Source of the DNA: Adineta vaga
Taxonomy: Eukaryota; Rotifera
DNA length: 64,000 bases
Direction of reading: 5' to 3'
NCBI GenBank assembly: GCA_021613535.1
Contig: CP075493.1
Span: forward strand, 5,828,001 to 5,892,000
Under the pieces are notes generated by a model that was not told the origin of the DNA, did not search any database, and was given only the letters and a program-made list of their open reading frames with translations. This document shows positions 1 to 12,722 of this stretch, in pieces. The translations under genes were made by a program, and so were the position numbers. Every line of letters starts with the position of its first letter. Position 1 is the first letter of the stretch.

Positions 1-212
1 ACGTCATCCTCTGATAGTGATTCCGATCTAGTAGGATGTGATTTTTTCTAGAATACACTTGCTAAATAATCACTTTCTCTTAGAGTACAAATTATCTACA
101 AATGATTGCATTAAATGAAGCTTATGAACGAGCTGAAAAAGTTGAAAACTGTTCACATCGATTATCAAGATATATCACTCGACAATTGAAACTTGCTTTG
201 ACACTCATCTAA
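1..212 (+). CDS. 3' end of an unidentified gene (partial)
   Basis: The window opens inside a gene. Exon 1-30 reads a serine/aspartate-rich stretch (TSSSDSDSDL). A 53-nt GT..AG intron follows (31-83), then a last exon 84-212 in the same phase encoding about 42 residues that start STNYLQMIALNEAYERAEKV and end LTLI before TAA. The charged, helical look of this C-terminus suggests a coiled-coil or helical tail, but I do not recognise the family. Most of the gene lies upstream of the window, so its function cannot be judged here. Confidence 0.6.
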
Positions 213-658
213 TAAATAGATAATTATACGATGTTTTTTTTTTAATGACTTATAAAATAGATTTTGTATTTTAAATTATTTGCACGTAATTTTAGATTGA
301 ACTTTAAAAAACGTCTAGCGTACAGTTTTTATTTAGAATAAGACAAAAATTTCCATTGATTTCGAATGAAAACAAATCAAAATACATTCACTAGCGCCAT
401 CAAATCATTATGTTTATTCACATTTATAGTTCCACTAACGAACGAACGAACGATTATTTCTTTGTCTAATTAAAAACAAACATAATATGATGTCATTTAT
501 TATTCGTCGTCTATTCTGTGCATGTGCAGTCTAAAGTCTATATATACATCTATGCACTAATCGCTAGTATCTATTGTGTCCTTTGCCTAGTGTAAATAGT
601 CGGTTTAACTTAGTTTTATTTACAGATATCTTTACATTTTTTTAAAATACAAATAAAA
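213..658. other. Intergenic stretch
   Basis: No convincing coding sequence. It must hold the 3' UTR of the first gene and the promoter/5' UTR of the acidic-protein gene. A short ACGA direct repeat (about 437-452) is the only visible structure. Confidence 0.6.
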
Positions 659-1923
659 ATGAGTAAACGATCACTTGATCCTGAAAATAAAGAAAATGAA
701 CCTGAACATAATTCAGCTACTATAAATGAACTTATTCCATATAAAAAAGCAAAATTTACTGATCGAACGAATGACGAAGAAGTAGAAGATGATGAAGAAG
801 AAGACGACGATCAAGAAGAAGAGAATACCGAAGATGAGGATCAAGAAGAAGATACCGAGGATGATGATGATGATCAAGAAGAAAATGAAGAAGAAGAAGA
901 AGATGGTCCATTATCAATCTCGGCAGTTCTTGAACTCAATGAAGGTACAATTCATCCAACCAATAAACAATATTTCATCTATGAAGGTACTGATCTCGGT
1001 ATGGTTTCTAAGACAGCTCGTTTCTGGAGTCGAAAATATTTAAAAGTGTTTCAACATGTCGATCCTGATGTATATAATGTACGTTAAAAAATTGTCTTTA
1101 GAAAAAAAAACTTCATTGATTTTGAATATTTTCTTTAGATGTACATTCATAATGATTTTCTTTGTTATGGTGAATTAGAAATTCTTGAAAATTGTCTTCT
1201 TGATATAGCAAAAGGAACATTTCTTAAACATAAAGGTCAAATGAATAGCACCAATTGTATTACTGCTTTTCGTCGCTTAGAAGCTTTAACTATTATTCTT
1301 GAACGTGCCGATAGTTTTCCAGGTATGGATGATGGAGAACGTTTTATTGCTATTATGCGTGTTATTGGTGCCTGTTATGTATCAATTCTTGCTAGTTTAT
1401 TACCACCATCATTATTTCATGGTAACTCATTGGATAGTGATGATGAAATGAAAAAAATAAATAAACTTGCACAACAATTACCTAATTTTAAAGAAGTTTT
1501 AAAACGAGCTTTAATTCGTGGTCGAATGTTTTTACAAATCGGATATATTCCAACTGCTTATACCAATTTTTTATATGTAAGTTTTCCATTGAATTCTATA
1601 TCAAATAGTTCTGAAATCTATTCTAGACGATCTATTGTAATTGGTCGTTAGCTATTGATAAAATTCGTATTGATTTAAATGCAAAGCCTGATGACAAAGA
1701 CAAAGACATTTGGGAAGCATTAAAACATGCAGCTCAAATAAAGAGAACATCTTATAAAGAATCATTTAATTTCTTGAAAGAATTAGAACTTTATTCAAAA
1801 ATGCATCCAGATTTAGGTGGTCATTCACATGATCTTCGTAAATGGTCGAAAACTAAACGACAAAGTTATTCTTTCGATAATATGGACGATGAACCTGTGG
1901 ATAACTTTTGGTTTCGATTATGA
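659..1923 (+). CDS. Acidic protein of unknown function
   Basis: Three exons, 659-1078, 1139-1576 and 1627-1923, joined by 60- and 50-nt GT..AG introns. All junctions are phase 0 and give 384 residues. The N-terminus has a basic patch (PYKKAKF, possible nuclear signal) followed by an almost pure Asp/Glu tract around residues 40-82. The remainder looks like a folded helical domain, with segments such as ALTIILERADSFPGMDDGER and DNFWFRL at the C-terminus. I do not recognise the family. The acidic tract would suit a histone- or nucleic-acid-associated protein, but that is only a guess. The second junction was chosen because it restores an open frame through TIYCNWSLAIDKIR; the AG at 1650-1651 would break it. 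Confidence 0.8.
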
Positions 1924-4900
1924 ATAATCTTTTTTGTGTATAAATGTAAAAGGCTTGTTTTATTTTGATTTTTTTTGAATCGAGATGAAGTTTGTTATTC
2001 TATGGTCTAAAAGTATTATTTCGAATAGTATTTCAAGTGTTTTTCTTTTTCTCCTCTTTTTCACATTTTTGTATAAAACACTTGATCGTATGTCAATATA
2101 TTATATGTGTATAGAAGATTCGAACGAATTCTGCGTTTTTTTTTTTGGTGAAGGTAGGTTTGGTAAGAAATATGAAAATGAGTTATGAGGGGACGACAGC
2201 TTGTTTTTTTCTTCTTTTTTTAGTTTGCATATGAGGAGAGATTAGAGTGTTTGAATGCGTAAACGAGCACACAGCTAGAAGTAATGTGAAGTATGTAAAG
2301 ATATACCAATCAACAAGGCCGCAGTCTTCAGTTGTATGTTCGTATACGAACGGAGCGAAAAAAGAAATGCGAAGGATGTGATAAAACGTTTTGTTTTATT
2401 TAAAGATTTTTACATCAACATTTTATTAGAGTTTTTCTTTGAAATCAAAATAACATAGGATGATTGTATTTTTTTTCCATTGATTCATAGTGATATTGAA
2501 TGATTAATTTAAAGAGCATTACTTAATCCTCCCTCGTCTATAAAATTGAAACGAAAACTACTTCAATCAAAAGAAATTATTCATATTTGTCCTATACATA
2601 TAAATTTGTGTTTATTTCTCAGCTTTATTTTTTTCTGCATATATTATAAAATAATCTGAAAGTGAATCATTGTTCTGTACAGAAGAACAAGACGAAGGAT
2701 TTATTGAATTTATCTCGAATTTCAAATTAACAATTGTTTATTATTGACTCATATTGTATTCTTTTCTCGTTAATGAGTATTGCATTTATCTTCCCCCTAA
2801 TAATCACATTGTTACCTCAGCTTGTAATACAATATTAAATTGCATAAAAAACGAACAATAACAACTCATGTATGTGTATATATATATATATACACATATA
2901 AACACAATAGAACGCGGCTGTTGCAGATGAAATTCTTTCTCTTTCAGCTGTTACTACTACTTCTGCTTACAATAAAATTGTTTATTACATAAGACCAACT
3001 AACTATTCGTTTGTTACATTCTATTCACACGTTTGGCTGCTCTCTTCTTGAATTTCAGATAACACATCTTTGTCGTCGACTTTGTTGTCTCTCCTACTCA
3101 ATTTCTCCTTTACATTTAAACTGTTTGTCTGTATGTACGTTTGTGTGTGTGTGTGTGTGTGTGAGGGTCCGTATATGCATATGTGGTGAGTCGAAATAGA
3201 AAAGAACGAACGAAAGAGAGAGAGGGAGAGAGAGAGAAAAAGAAAAGTAAAGGACATTAAAGTAGATGCCATATAACTATTTCTTCTTGCCTTTGTAGTC
3301 GTCGTCGTCGTATTTTTGTGAAAGAAGAATTTCAGCTCTTCTTTTTCTTTTTCACTTTTTCTCTGTGGTCACGAGCATCAACAAAAATAATAATAACAGC
3401 AACAACAACAACAACAACAACAAGACAACCGCAATATTTCTTTCTTCATATAATCGCTCTTTTACATTCATAACATCACATTTACGAGAAGAAGAAACAA
3501 AGTTCGTACGTGTTTAGTCGAATCAACTGACATCTTCGTGCAAAGACGGTATGTATTACATTTTTGAAGTTCACAGTAAAGAATATAGCATAAATATGAA
3601 AAAGAGACGACGACGATGATGACGACAAAGAAGAAGAAAAGTGCAGACAGCAATACAAGTGAACAATATATGAATACCTTAATATTCATTAAATGATGAT
3701 TGATTGATGTTCTGACTTTTCATTAAAAGCAAAAGAATTCTTCGCAATCTATCGTGAACCTGTTCGTAGATGTTGTTATCAATTGATCATTACATAACGA
3801 GTTCGGTTCCTTCTTTCTCCTTCGTTGTAGTCAATTTGTTGATGTCTTTTCTTCTTAACATCTATGCACATATTTCTATGAATAATTTGAATCGGCCCAT
3901 TTAACTCTAGGAATCGAAGCAAATCTAAAAAGGAATGTTTTTTATGTCTTTGTATATATATATATATATAGATGAGAACTAACAAAGAGTACATAAACTC
4001 ATTTATGGTCGACAAGCTCCATAAAACGATATTAGTTATTCCGACAAACATTCACAAACACAGATGGATGTCTTTTACCTCTTGATTCACTAAAGCAATC
4101 AAAGTAATCGAACATGTATAAATTTAGACAGCTACTCTTTTCATGGCCAATAGGTTATCTAGATGACTTATAACTCAATCGTTTTTGCCTATTCTTGATC
4201 AAGATATGTCATATTAATGAGTAACATGCGTTTTTTTTGTATTTGTTTATTATTTTTTGATAAACTTTTTGATACTAAAGCAATTTACTATCATGTCTTT
4301 AACTTGTTATTTTTACACAACTACTTTATTTTTGTCAATATTATAAAGACATTTTAGTGTCCTTTTTTCGTTTATTTTCTTTTCTTTTTTTTTTCATCGA
4401 TACATATGTATTTTCGATCGAATTGAAAACGAGAAAGAGAGAGACAGAGAGAGAGAGGTAAGGAGAAAGAGAAAAAAGAAATGGAGGCGTTCGCACTATG
4501 AAACTCAATATGAGACCGCAACAACAACATAGACGAATGTTGATCGACCACACAAAAAGCCGTAAATCATGAGAACACAAACTCATTCTCAATACTAAAT
4601 AGAAGCGCGCGCGAGAATATATTTAACTATGAGAAGAGAATAGAATAGAATAGAATAGTAAGCTGACGATGAAATTATGATGGTGATTTTTACCGCAAAA
4701 ATTTTTCGTTCTCTTTTTCTGTCATTGTTTCGTTGTAAGTGACTAAAATTTTAACACGCATAAGTCGAACTTCAGTATACTAAGTGCGTTTATACTCAAC
4801 GGAGAGGAAGAATTTCTTTATGTATATATACGATTGATCAAGTAGAAAATAGATACACTTATAATGCAACTGTATATATATATATGCATGTGTTACCTGG

Positions 4901-6615
4901 ACTAGAACAACAACCATCTCGATTAAATACATAAGCGAAGTAGTGTAACACAAAGATAAACATAGTGCTGATTGGTCACGTAGTCGTTACATTCACCTGT
5001 AGGTATACTCCTAGTTTCAAGTGGCAAGAGAACGTGAGAGAAAGGGCTCTTTAGCTGGTTGAGCTGCTTATGCGCATAATAAGAAAGAGAGAGAGAGAGA
5101 GAGAGGGACAGAGTGTAGAAAAAAGAAATAAATGCAACTAGCAACAATCGATATCCATAGGGTTACCCTATAAGTTCGTTTGTTAGAGAGACAGACAAAC
5201 GCATGTGTCAATAAATGTTAAAATGAATGGAGGCGGTGAAGAATTCTTTCGAATAATATGTATTTATAATCTTGATGTTGTCAATAGATACTGATGGATG
5301 TCTCCTTGAGTAAAAAATAATTATCTCTCTATCCTATCTGTCTGTCACATATCTCATATTTCTTTGAAACAACAAGATTAACTCTTCGAACAATTCAACT
5401 GATTATACAAAAAAATTTTTTGTTTTCCTTTTCTCGTCTTTCTTTACTTTTCTCTCATGCTCTCTCACACATGTATTTTGTCGTTTAGTTTTATTGCGCT
5501 ATAAGAATAATCTCATTCGTATTTGAAGAAGAAACTAGAATACTAAATGCAGAAGAGAGAGAAGAGAAGAGAAAAGAAAAGAAAGGAAGAAACAGAATAG
5601 ACCATCATTCGCTCTCATCTTGTATGTTCTTTCTTCTTTAGAACTTTTTTCTCTTCATATTCACTGACAGAACAAACAGAATAGGTTCTCTTTTTCTCTT
5701 GTCGTCGCCATCTGAGCTAATAATTGACGAACGAGGAATAGGAGGAGTAAAACAGTGGTATATATGTGCATATGTAAATAGCAAAAACCGCACTGTTTCA
5801 TTCAGGAGTTTAATATTGTGCACATAGCTACTACCACCATTGTAACAACAACAACAACAACAACAACACAACATACATATGTATATACACAGAAGTAGTT
5901 TAAATACGTGCGCGTTATTTATTATTTTCTCGTTCTCATCGTCGTGTACACACATCGACGAATGAATGAGTAAATTCTAATTGCTAGCCATCACCACAGA
6001 CACCCACACCCGCATACCTTCTACCTTTTCTTTCTTTCTTTCTCTACCGTTATTCATCTTCGTCCTCTTCCATCATCTCCCCATCGTACTCTATACATAT
6101 ATGTGTTCTTTCTATTCTTTGTGTCGATCGTCATATCAACGGGAGAGAAAGAGAAAAAAAGAGAGGAATGTTGAGGAGGAGAATACAATTAGATTGTTGG
6201 CTGACTGACTGCCTAGCTGGCTGGCTATATGGATGGCGACCCGAAGAAGAGAAGGAAGAAAAGAAGCGTCGACTGATTATTCATGCTTCTCTCTCTTTCT
6301 CTCCTTTTTTTTTGAAACAACGCTTATATACGAACGAGCCAGGCAGGCGAGAGCATGAGAAGGCCCCGTTTGTTGATCTCTCGCATCGAACACATACATA
6401 TACACATTATCGAGAAGCAACTACTAGACAGAAACAGTATGTCCCACTAAATTCATTCAACTGTATCAGTAAAAGTCATCTGAATTAAAATACAAAAAAA
6501 AGACTTTTCATTTGACCTGTTTTCAATATCTAGATTATAAAATTCAATTGTTTTTATCGTTTCTTTTTCTTTTATAGCCTAATTTCTTCTTCTTATCATT
6601 AATCTATAACGTATC
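1924..6615. other. Long gene-poor, microsatellite-rich stretch upstream of the IF gene
   Basis: No supportable gene in 4.7 kb; open frames here are low-complexity translations of simple repeats. Visible tracts: (TA)n near 2872-2895 and 3952-3970, (GT)n 3142-3163, (GA)n near 3212-3238, 4431-4457 and 5086-5106, GTC repeats near 3298-3310, (AAC)n near 3398-3423 and 5844-5868, and AATAG repeats near 4636-4658. The downstream part may be promoter, 5' UTR or a 5' UTR intron of the intermediate filament gene: a pyrimidine-rich stretch ends in TAG at 6575-6577, 38 nt before its ATG. Confidence 0.55.
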
Positions 6616-9600
6616 ATGGCTGATCGTGGTGATCAAACTGTTATTCGTCGAACAATAATCGAACGTGGCTTTCGAGCCGCTAATGATAGTCAACCTGGTG
6701 GTCGCGCTGCTGTTGAAGCAATGCGTAATTTTCATAATCAACATGAAGAAGAAAAACGTGAAATGCAAGAACTTAATACAAAATTTGGTGCTTATCTTGA
6801 TCGGGTTAAATTCCTTGAAACACAAAATCGTAAATTACAAGCCCAACTTGATGATCTCAAACAGAAATGGGGTAAGAATTCTTGAATGAATAAAAAAATG
6901 TATCAATTAAATGAAATCCTTTCTTTTTCCATTCAAGGTTTTGATTCGGGTAAAGTAAAAGAACAATATGATCAAGCATTGGTTAACCTACGAAAACAAA
7001 TTGATGATGTTACACGTGAAAAAGCTCTAGCTGAATTACGTGCTAAACGTGCTGAATATGATGCATCTTTAATCAAACATCAAACTGATTTTGCTAACGA
7101 ATTAGTGAATCTTGATCGTAATCGTTTTGCTATGCTTAAACAACAACTTGAAGGTAGTGGTTCAGAATTAGATGCTTTACGTGGTCGATTTGAAGATAAA
7201 AAACAAGAAATTGAACGAAGTAAAAATGAAGTCAAACGTCTCTTGGAACAATTAGAAAACTTGAAAAATGAGTTTGATAATGAATCAATGGCTCGTGTGA
7301 TGATTCAAAATGAATTACAAACTTTAGAAGAACAATTAGCTTTTATGAAAGCAATTCACGAAGAAGAACGTAATGAATTGGCTTCACTTGGCACATTACC
7401 GATTGATGTTAGTCAATTTTATCGAACAGAATTAACACGTGCTATTGCCGATATTAAGAATGATTTCGAAGCACTTTCACAAGCACAACGACGAGAATTA
7501 GAAGGTAAATTGTGATATCAAATAAAATGTTACATTTTTCTTTTTCTCTCTTCTTTTTCGTTTAGAATATTACAAGATTAAAACTGAGGAAATTCGTGAA
7601 CAAGCCGCTGAACAAAAACGTAAAATCGAAGAAGCACGTCGTTCTGGTGCTGTGGAAGTTATGGATTTATCTTCATTGAAATCTATGTTATCAGAAAATC
7701 GTGATAATTTTAATTCATTACAAAAGGAACATTCAGATTTATCCAATCATCTTCGACAATTAGAAGAAGATTTTGAACGAATTTCAGGCGAACATGGCCG
7801 AGCACAAAATGAACGTGATCGAGAATTAGCCGATTTACGTGCTCAAGCTGAACAACGTGAACAAGCTATTGCTGCTGTTTTGGAAAATAATGTTTCACTT
7901 CGATTCGAAATTAATACATACAGACGTTTACTTGAAGTTGAAGAAGGTCATCTTCAACGAGTTGAAGGTGGTGAAGGTTTTAGTTCAGGCGGACGAGGCT
8001 CATCGTCCTATCACTATCAAACAGGATCATCAGTTAGTGGTGGTGCTACAACTGGTCGTTTTGATAATCAAACAGCGGACGTTTCAACGAAAAAGATGAC
8101 CGTACAAAAATCGGCTCGAGGTTAGTTGATTTATACTCATGAAGATAAATTTCTTTTCTCGAATCTTATCATCATAATATATCTTTTAGAATATTATTTT
8201 TGAAAGAAACAGACATTCATATATTGACCATTTTATTTGAAACCCTATATATTGATAAATATTTCCCTATTATTGAATCCTTTATGATATTTCTTCTCTT
8301 TACGAATGTTGCTGTTGCTGCTGGAAGTCAATTCATATAATAATAACAATATGAAGCAGCATGTCCTTCCTGCACGAGATACTTGAGAACGAGACTCGTG
8401 TTATTTCGTTTGATCCCTGGTTATTTCTTTATCTCTGTCATCCCGCTCATTCGCTGATAATGATCATGATGAGACGTTTTGTTTGTTCCCGCTCATCTCC
8501 TTCTCCTACCGGCCAATTGCCCCTGTTTTTTCTTCTTTCTCTCTTCATTTTTTGTTCTGGCCAACGATAGTAAACATTTCTATCATTACGCATGATTAGT
8601 CGCAGATGGACGGTTATAATTACAATAAATGTCTACCAACTATTACATCTTGTTCTCATCTAATAATTAAAAATCACATTTTTTCAAATCACTGAACAAA
8701 CCATGAATGAATTCGACTAACTTTCATCTCGGATAATTTTCCGAAATTTGATTCAATCAAAAGCAGATTGGTTTCTTTTTTCTTCTTCTCCAATGTTTAC
8801 ATAGGCTACTCTTGACTGCATATTGTTTTATTTTTTCTGTTTAGACTACTAAAAATTAAAATCTTCCAACACAGACCTTCTCCTTTTTTTCGTTCTTAAG
8901 TATAATAAGTGTGAGCTTTGTTTTTTTTATAATCATTTTTTTTTGTTTTTTATTTGCTCGTCAAATTACACATAGCGGGAGCTCATGCTTTGAAAAAAAA
9001 ACATTCATATATATATATATATACATATATATCAATATCAATATATATAAATAAAAACCTTGATTATTTTCCTTTTTGCTTCACTACATTACGATGCATA
9101 ACTAATTATTAATTTATTCGTGTGTATCATTGATTAATTTAATATGTGTATTTTTTTTTTCAACACCGTCCACTGTCGCCGTCATCGTTTATTATTAGCA
9201 CGCATATTTTCACTTTATTTAATGCGTGAGATATTTCGTCTTCTAAATAGGCAAGCGTCTATAGTCTTCTGTCTCATATGACATTGAAGCAAAATATGAA
9301 TGAATATTAATCGAGTCATGTTTGAAAAACAAAACACTATTTCTATTTAGGTCCTATTGCTATTGATCAGGTAGATCCACAAGGCAATTTTATTGTCATC
9401 GAGAATGCTGGTTCAACAGGCAAAGATCAAGATATGAAAGGTTGGACATTACGACGTAAAATTGATTCCAAAGACGATATTACTTATAAATTTCCGGATA
9501 ATTTTGTACTTAAATCACGATCACGTATTCGTATTTTAAGTCGTAATGCAAGTAAAGGTTCAATCAATGAAAAAGAAACATTAGTAGCCGAAGGTGTTCA

Positions 9601-9688
9601 AACATGGGGTACAGGTTCGAATATGATTACACGACTTCTCGATGCTAATGGAGATGAAAAAGCTGTATTCAATCAGAGATTCCAATAA
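6616..9688 (+). CDS. Cytoplasmic intermediate filament protein with lamin-tail domain
   Basis: Four exons (6616-6871, 6938-7504, 7566-8120, 9351-9688), all junctions phase 1, 571 residues. The rod begins with the family's helix-initiation motif (LNTKFGAYLDRVKFLETQN, about residues 53-71) and ends with the termination motif (YRRLLEVEEG). A Gly/Ser-rich linker follows, then a C-terminal lamin-tail Ig fold (IENAG..., GWTLRRKID..., TWGTGSN, about residues 465-565). No C-terminal CaaX box is present and the tail ends NQRFQ, so this is a cytoplasmic invertebrate-type filament rather than a lamin. Such proteins assemble by coiled-coil dimerisation into cytoskeletal filaments. Intron 3 (8121-9350) is 1230 nt, about twenty times the local norm. 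The start is the first ATG of the frame. Confidence 0.95.
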
Positions 9689-11390
9689 ATAACATGATAA
9701 CAAAACTGAAATCCATTTTCGACGACGATCAAGAAAATACCGGCTCATCCTTTCTTTCTCTCTTTCTCTTTTTTGTCTTCTTTTTTTGTTCCTTTTATTA
9801 AATTAGAAATGAAATTCCTTTACCCTTATCTTGTCTGTTGGTTCTTTCTAGACATAGAAAAGTGTGTGTTTGTGTGTGTATTTGTGTGTTTTTCGTATCT
9901 AGACAATTTGTCTTTGACTGTTATTATTATATTATCAAACTCTTTTTTGTCTTTTTGAAATTCTGTGAAAATCCTCTTGTCTTTTCTCTCTCTCTCTCTC
10001 GTCTTTTGCCATCGAACACAAGATCATAACTTTTCTTTTTCATATATCTTTTTAGGTTAAACCGCTTTTATCTTCTCTTCAGTTTTTTTGTCATTTTCCT
10101 ATTACTACTCTGCTAATAAACCAGACACACACACATATGAATGTATTTGAAGAAAAATAAAGTACCGAACATGGCCATGTAGTTGTTTGTCTCTTTCTCT
10201 CTAAGTTTTTCTTCTTCTCTGTGTAAGGATTAGTTGTCAATTACTTTTGTGCGTGTTCGTTTTGTTTTTGTTTTCTTTGATGGGTTTAATCTACTACTGT
10301 GTTTTTGTCTATTATTTTTGATGTTTTCTTCTTCGTCTCTTGTATTTCATTTGTGCTGTTTGGAAAGATTCGTTATTCAGAAAATTCATGCGAAGAAAAC
10401 AAATACATTTTTGAAGAATACGAAACATGTCTTCGAATTGAATATTAATAAAAACCAAGAAGAGCAAAACCTTGAATATTTTGTTAAATATCATGGGAAT
10501 ATTTTCGAAAAGGTTATAGAAAGAATTTCATCTTTAAAACTCAGTAAGAAAATATCAACTATTTTCTGATTTGTTTGTCAATGTTACTAACAATGACATT
10601 ATCTGATAATTGCTATACGTATGATAAACTATCGACTGTTGACAATATCCTTGTTAAAAGAATAACAAGATACATCCTTGTCATTTCAATTGAATGAAAG
10701 TTATTAAGTGTAAAAAATGTTTTTGTATAAGAAGAATATATTAATCTGCAATTTGATTCAATAGGAAAAGGAAGAAGCACGAACTTTATTTATTTGCAAT
10801 TTGAGAACTGATAATATGACCATGAAATATGATCTTACGCACTTGCTGACAGAGATAAACAGTAACAACTGCTTTCCATACGTTTTGTGTTTAAGTTATA
10901 TCATTTCTAAGCAATAGATACTGTCATTTATATTTCAAATATAAACAAAACAAAAAAGGAAATTTTGCTGACTGATTAGATCAAATGAAAACGACAGATT
11001 CCAGTATTTCCATCAAGATTGTTCTAAGATATCGGTTTAGAATATTTCCCTATTTGTCAAAGAGAACACTGCTGACGTCTTTCTTGTTCGTTTTACAAGA
11101 ACGGAATTAAAATAATCCTTTCGTTCTAAATAATATCGAATTTCAGTTTGCTCACAAGGTAAAGTGCAGAAACTGATCTTTATATTAAATCAACATTATT
11201 TTTGAGTAGATATCAGTTCCAAAAAATCTCTCACATGATCGATAAGATCAATAAAATTTCTCATGTAAAGGTCACATAATTTGCTGTTCATAAACAAAAA
11301 AAATACATCACTAATTTTCTAACAAAGTTACCATTTATTTTGATGAAAATTTAGTTGAACAAATGCGCGTATTTTCATCTTCTATTCAAC
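9689..11390. other. IF 3' UTR and intergenic stretch
   Basis: T-rich sequence with pyrimidine tracts after the IF stop codon. AATAAA at about 10156 is a plausible polyadenylation signal. An open frame at 10234-10569 is low-complexity and lacks any recognisable domain. I see nothing else. Confidence 0.5.
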
Positions 11391-12611
11391 ATGCTAAGTT
11401 TCTATCTTAGATTTGTGTTTCAATTCATTTTCATTATAAATTTCATCTTTAAGTTCCTTGAAGCAACAGAAGAACATTCGATAGTTATAGGGAATTTATC
11501 ATCTCGTAATCAATGTCATTCTAATTGGCATTATCTTTCGAATCAATCACTTTGTATTATATTTGCAACATCAGAAATAGGTGATGTTCGATGGTATGAT
11601 GGATATAAAGGATGTGAAAGTAATTCTGCACAACTTCTAACATTGACACATTCGAATAAATTGCAAACAATTGAAAAGAAAATCTATGAATTAGAAATAA
11701 ATAATCGAATTAGTTTGGATTATTTTCAACAAGGTGCTTGGATTGGAAAGGCGAGTAAGATAACTAGAATGAACTATGTTGATATTGATGCATGTTCTTA
11801 TATCTATATATAGAATGGTCAAATGAAGATTTATGTGATAGTAGAAGTACAACTATAGAAGATCTTCAATTCAATTGTATGATAGTAACAATGCGTTCAG
11901 ATGATCTATCATTATGTTTGAAAAGAGTTTCCTGCACAGAAGAACATCCATTTATATGTGAAAGTAAATATAAAATGCTCTTTTAAATAGACAAAAACTC
12001 GTTGATTTTGTTAGGTAGAGCATTGACGGAAGATGAATTGGTTGAAACTACAATGCAAGGGCGTCTTTCGTGGAGATGCATCATAAATGTTATATGGTGT
12101 ATCATCGATAGTGAATATAGAAAGAAGAAAGAAAAAGAAGCATTAGAAGCTCAAAAGGCTGAACTTCAAGCTTATATCACGCAATGTAAGTTTCGATATT
12201 ATGGAAAGATTCAGAAAAATACTATCTTCTTTATAGTTAATTTCGATATTCCTTCCGATACTGAATTATCCGGTAAGTTAACTTATTTATAAACTTAAAT
12301 TATAAAAAGGTAATTTATTCTTGAAGCAGAAAGCCCATCAGCTTTAATGGAACAAACAGATAAACCACTTGTAGTTGCAGGTAGTCGAATTTATAAAGTT
12401 AATGTTCATATTTCGAAATTCTTCTTCAGGTTTCGCCGTACCATCATGGATGATCTTAACTATCGGAACATTGGTATTTTTATGTATGATATGTTGCTGC
12501 TGTACAGCACTTATTTGTATAATCAAGAAATTAAGAAATAGACGATCTAGACGTAATCCAGCTAATCGTGATGGTAGTTTTGATTCAGTCTATTCGACTG
12601 TCTCAAGATGA
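11391..12611 (+). CDS. Type I membrane C-type lectin-like protein (copy 1)
   Basis: Six exons (11391-11754, 11814-11963, 12015-12185, 12237-12272, 12330-12380, 12430-12611), all introns phase 1, 317 residues. A hydrophobic N-terminal signal sequence leads into a diverged C-type lectin domain with NQCHSNWHYL, GAWIG and FICE hallmarks and paired cysteines. A charged helical stalk follows (EALEAQKAELQAY), then a transmembrane helix (WMILTIGTLVFLCMICC) and a short basic cytoplasmic tail ending GSFDSVYSTVSR. YSTV fits the YxxPhi sorting-motif pattern. Probable role is a cell-surface recognition receptor; the ligand is unknown. Calcium-site residues such as EPN or WND are not evident. The TTG codon at 11355 extends the frame, but the ATG at 11391 gives a cleaner signal peptide. 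Confidence 0.8.
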
Positions 12612-12722
12612 TGAATAAAATATTGAAAAAGTTTTCATTGTTCTTAATAAATTTCTGAATATATACGAAATTCGAAAAGATTTTAAGCGCGTGTTCAATT
12701 ATTATTATTATTATTATTATCT

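Noticed and set aside
1648-1651. TTAG as acceptor of the third exon of the acidic-protein gene
   Set aside because: Would put the last exon out of frame; the AG at 1625-1626 keeps the frame open.
3398-5868. CRISPR-like or satellite arrays among the AAC and GA tracts
   Set aside because: These are uninterrupted microsatellites without spacers, in eukaryotic DNA.
10234-10569. 111-codon + strand open frame after the IF gene
   Set aside because: Low-complexity, T-rich 5' half, no domain, lies in the likely 3' UTR/intergenic part.
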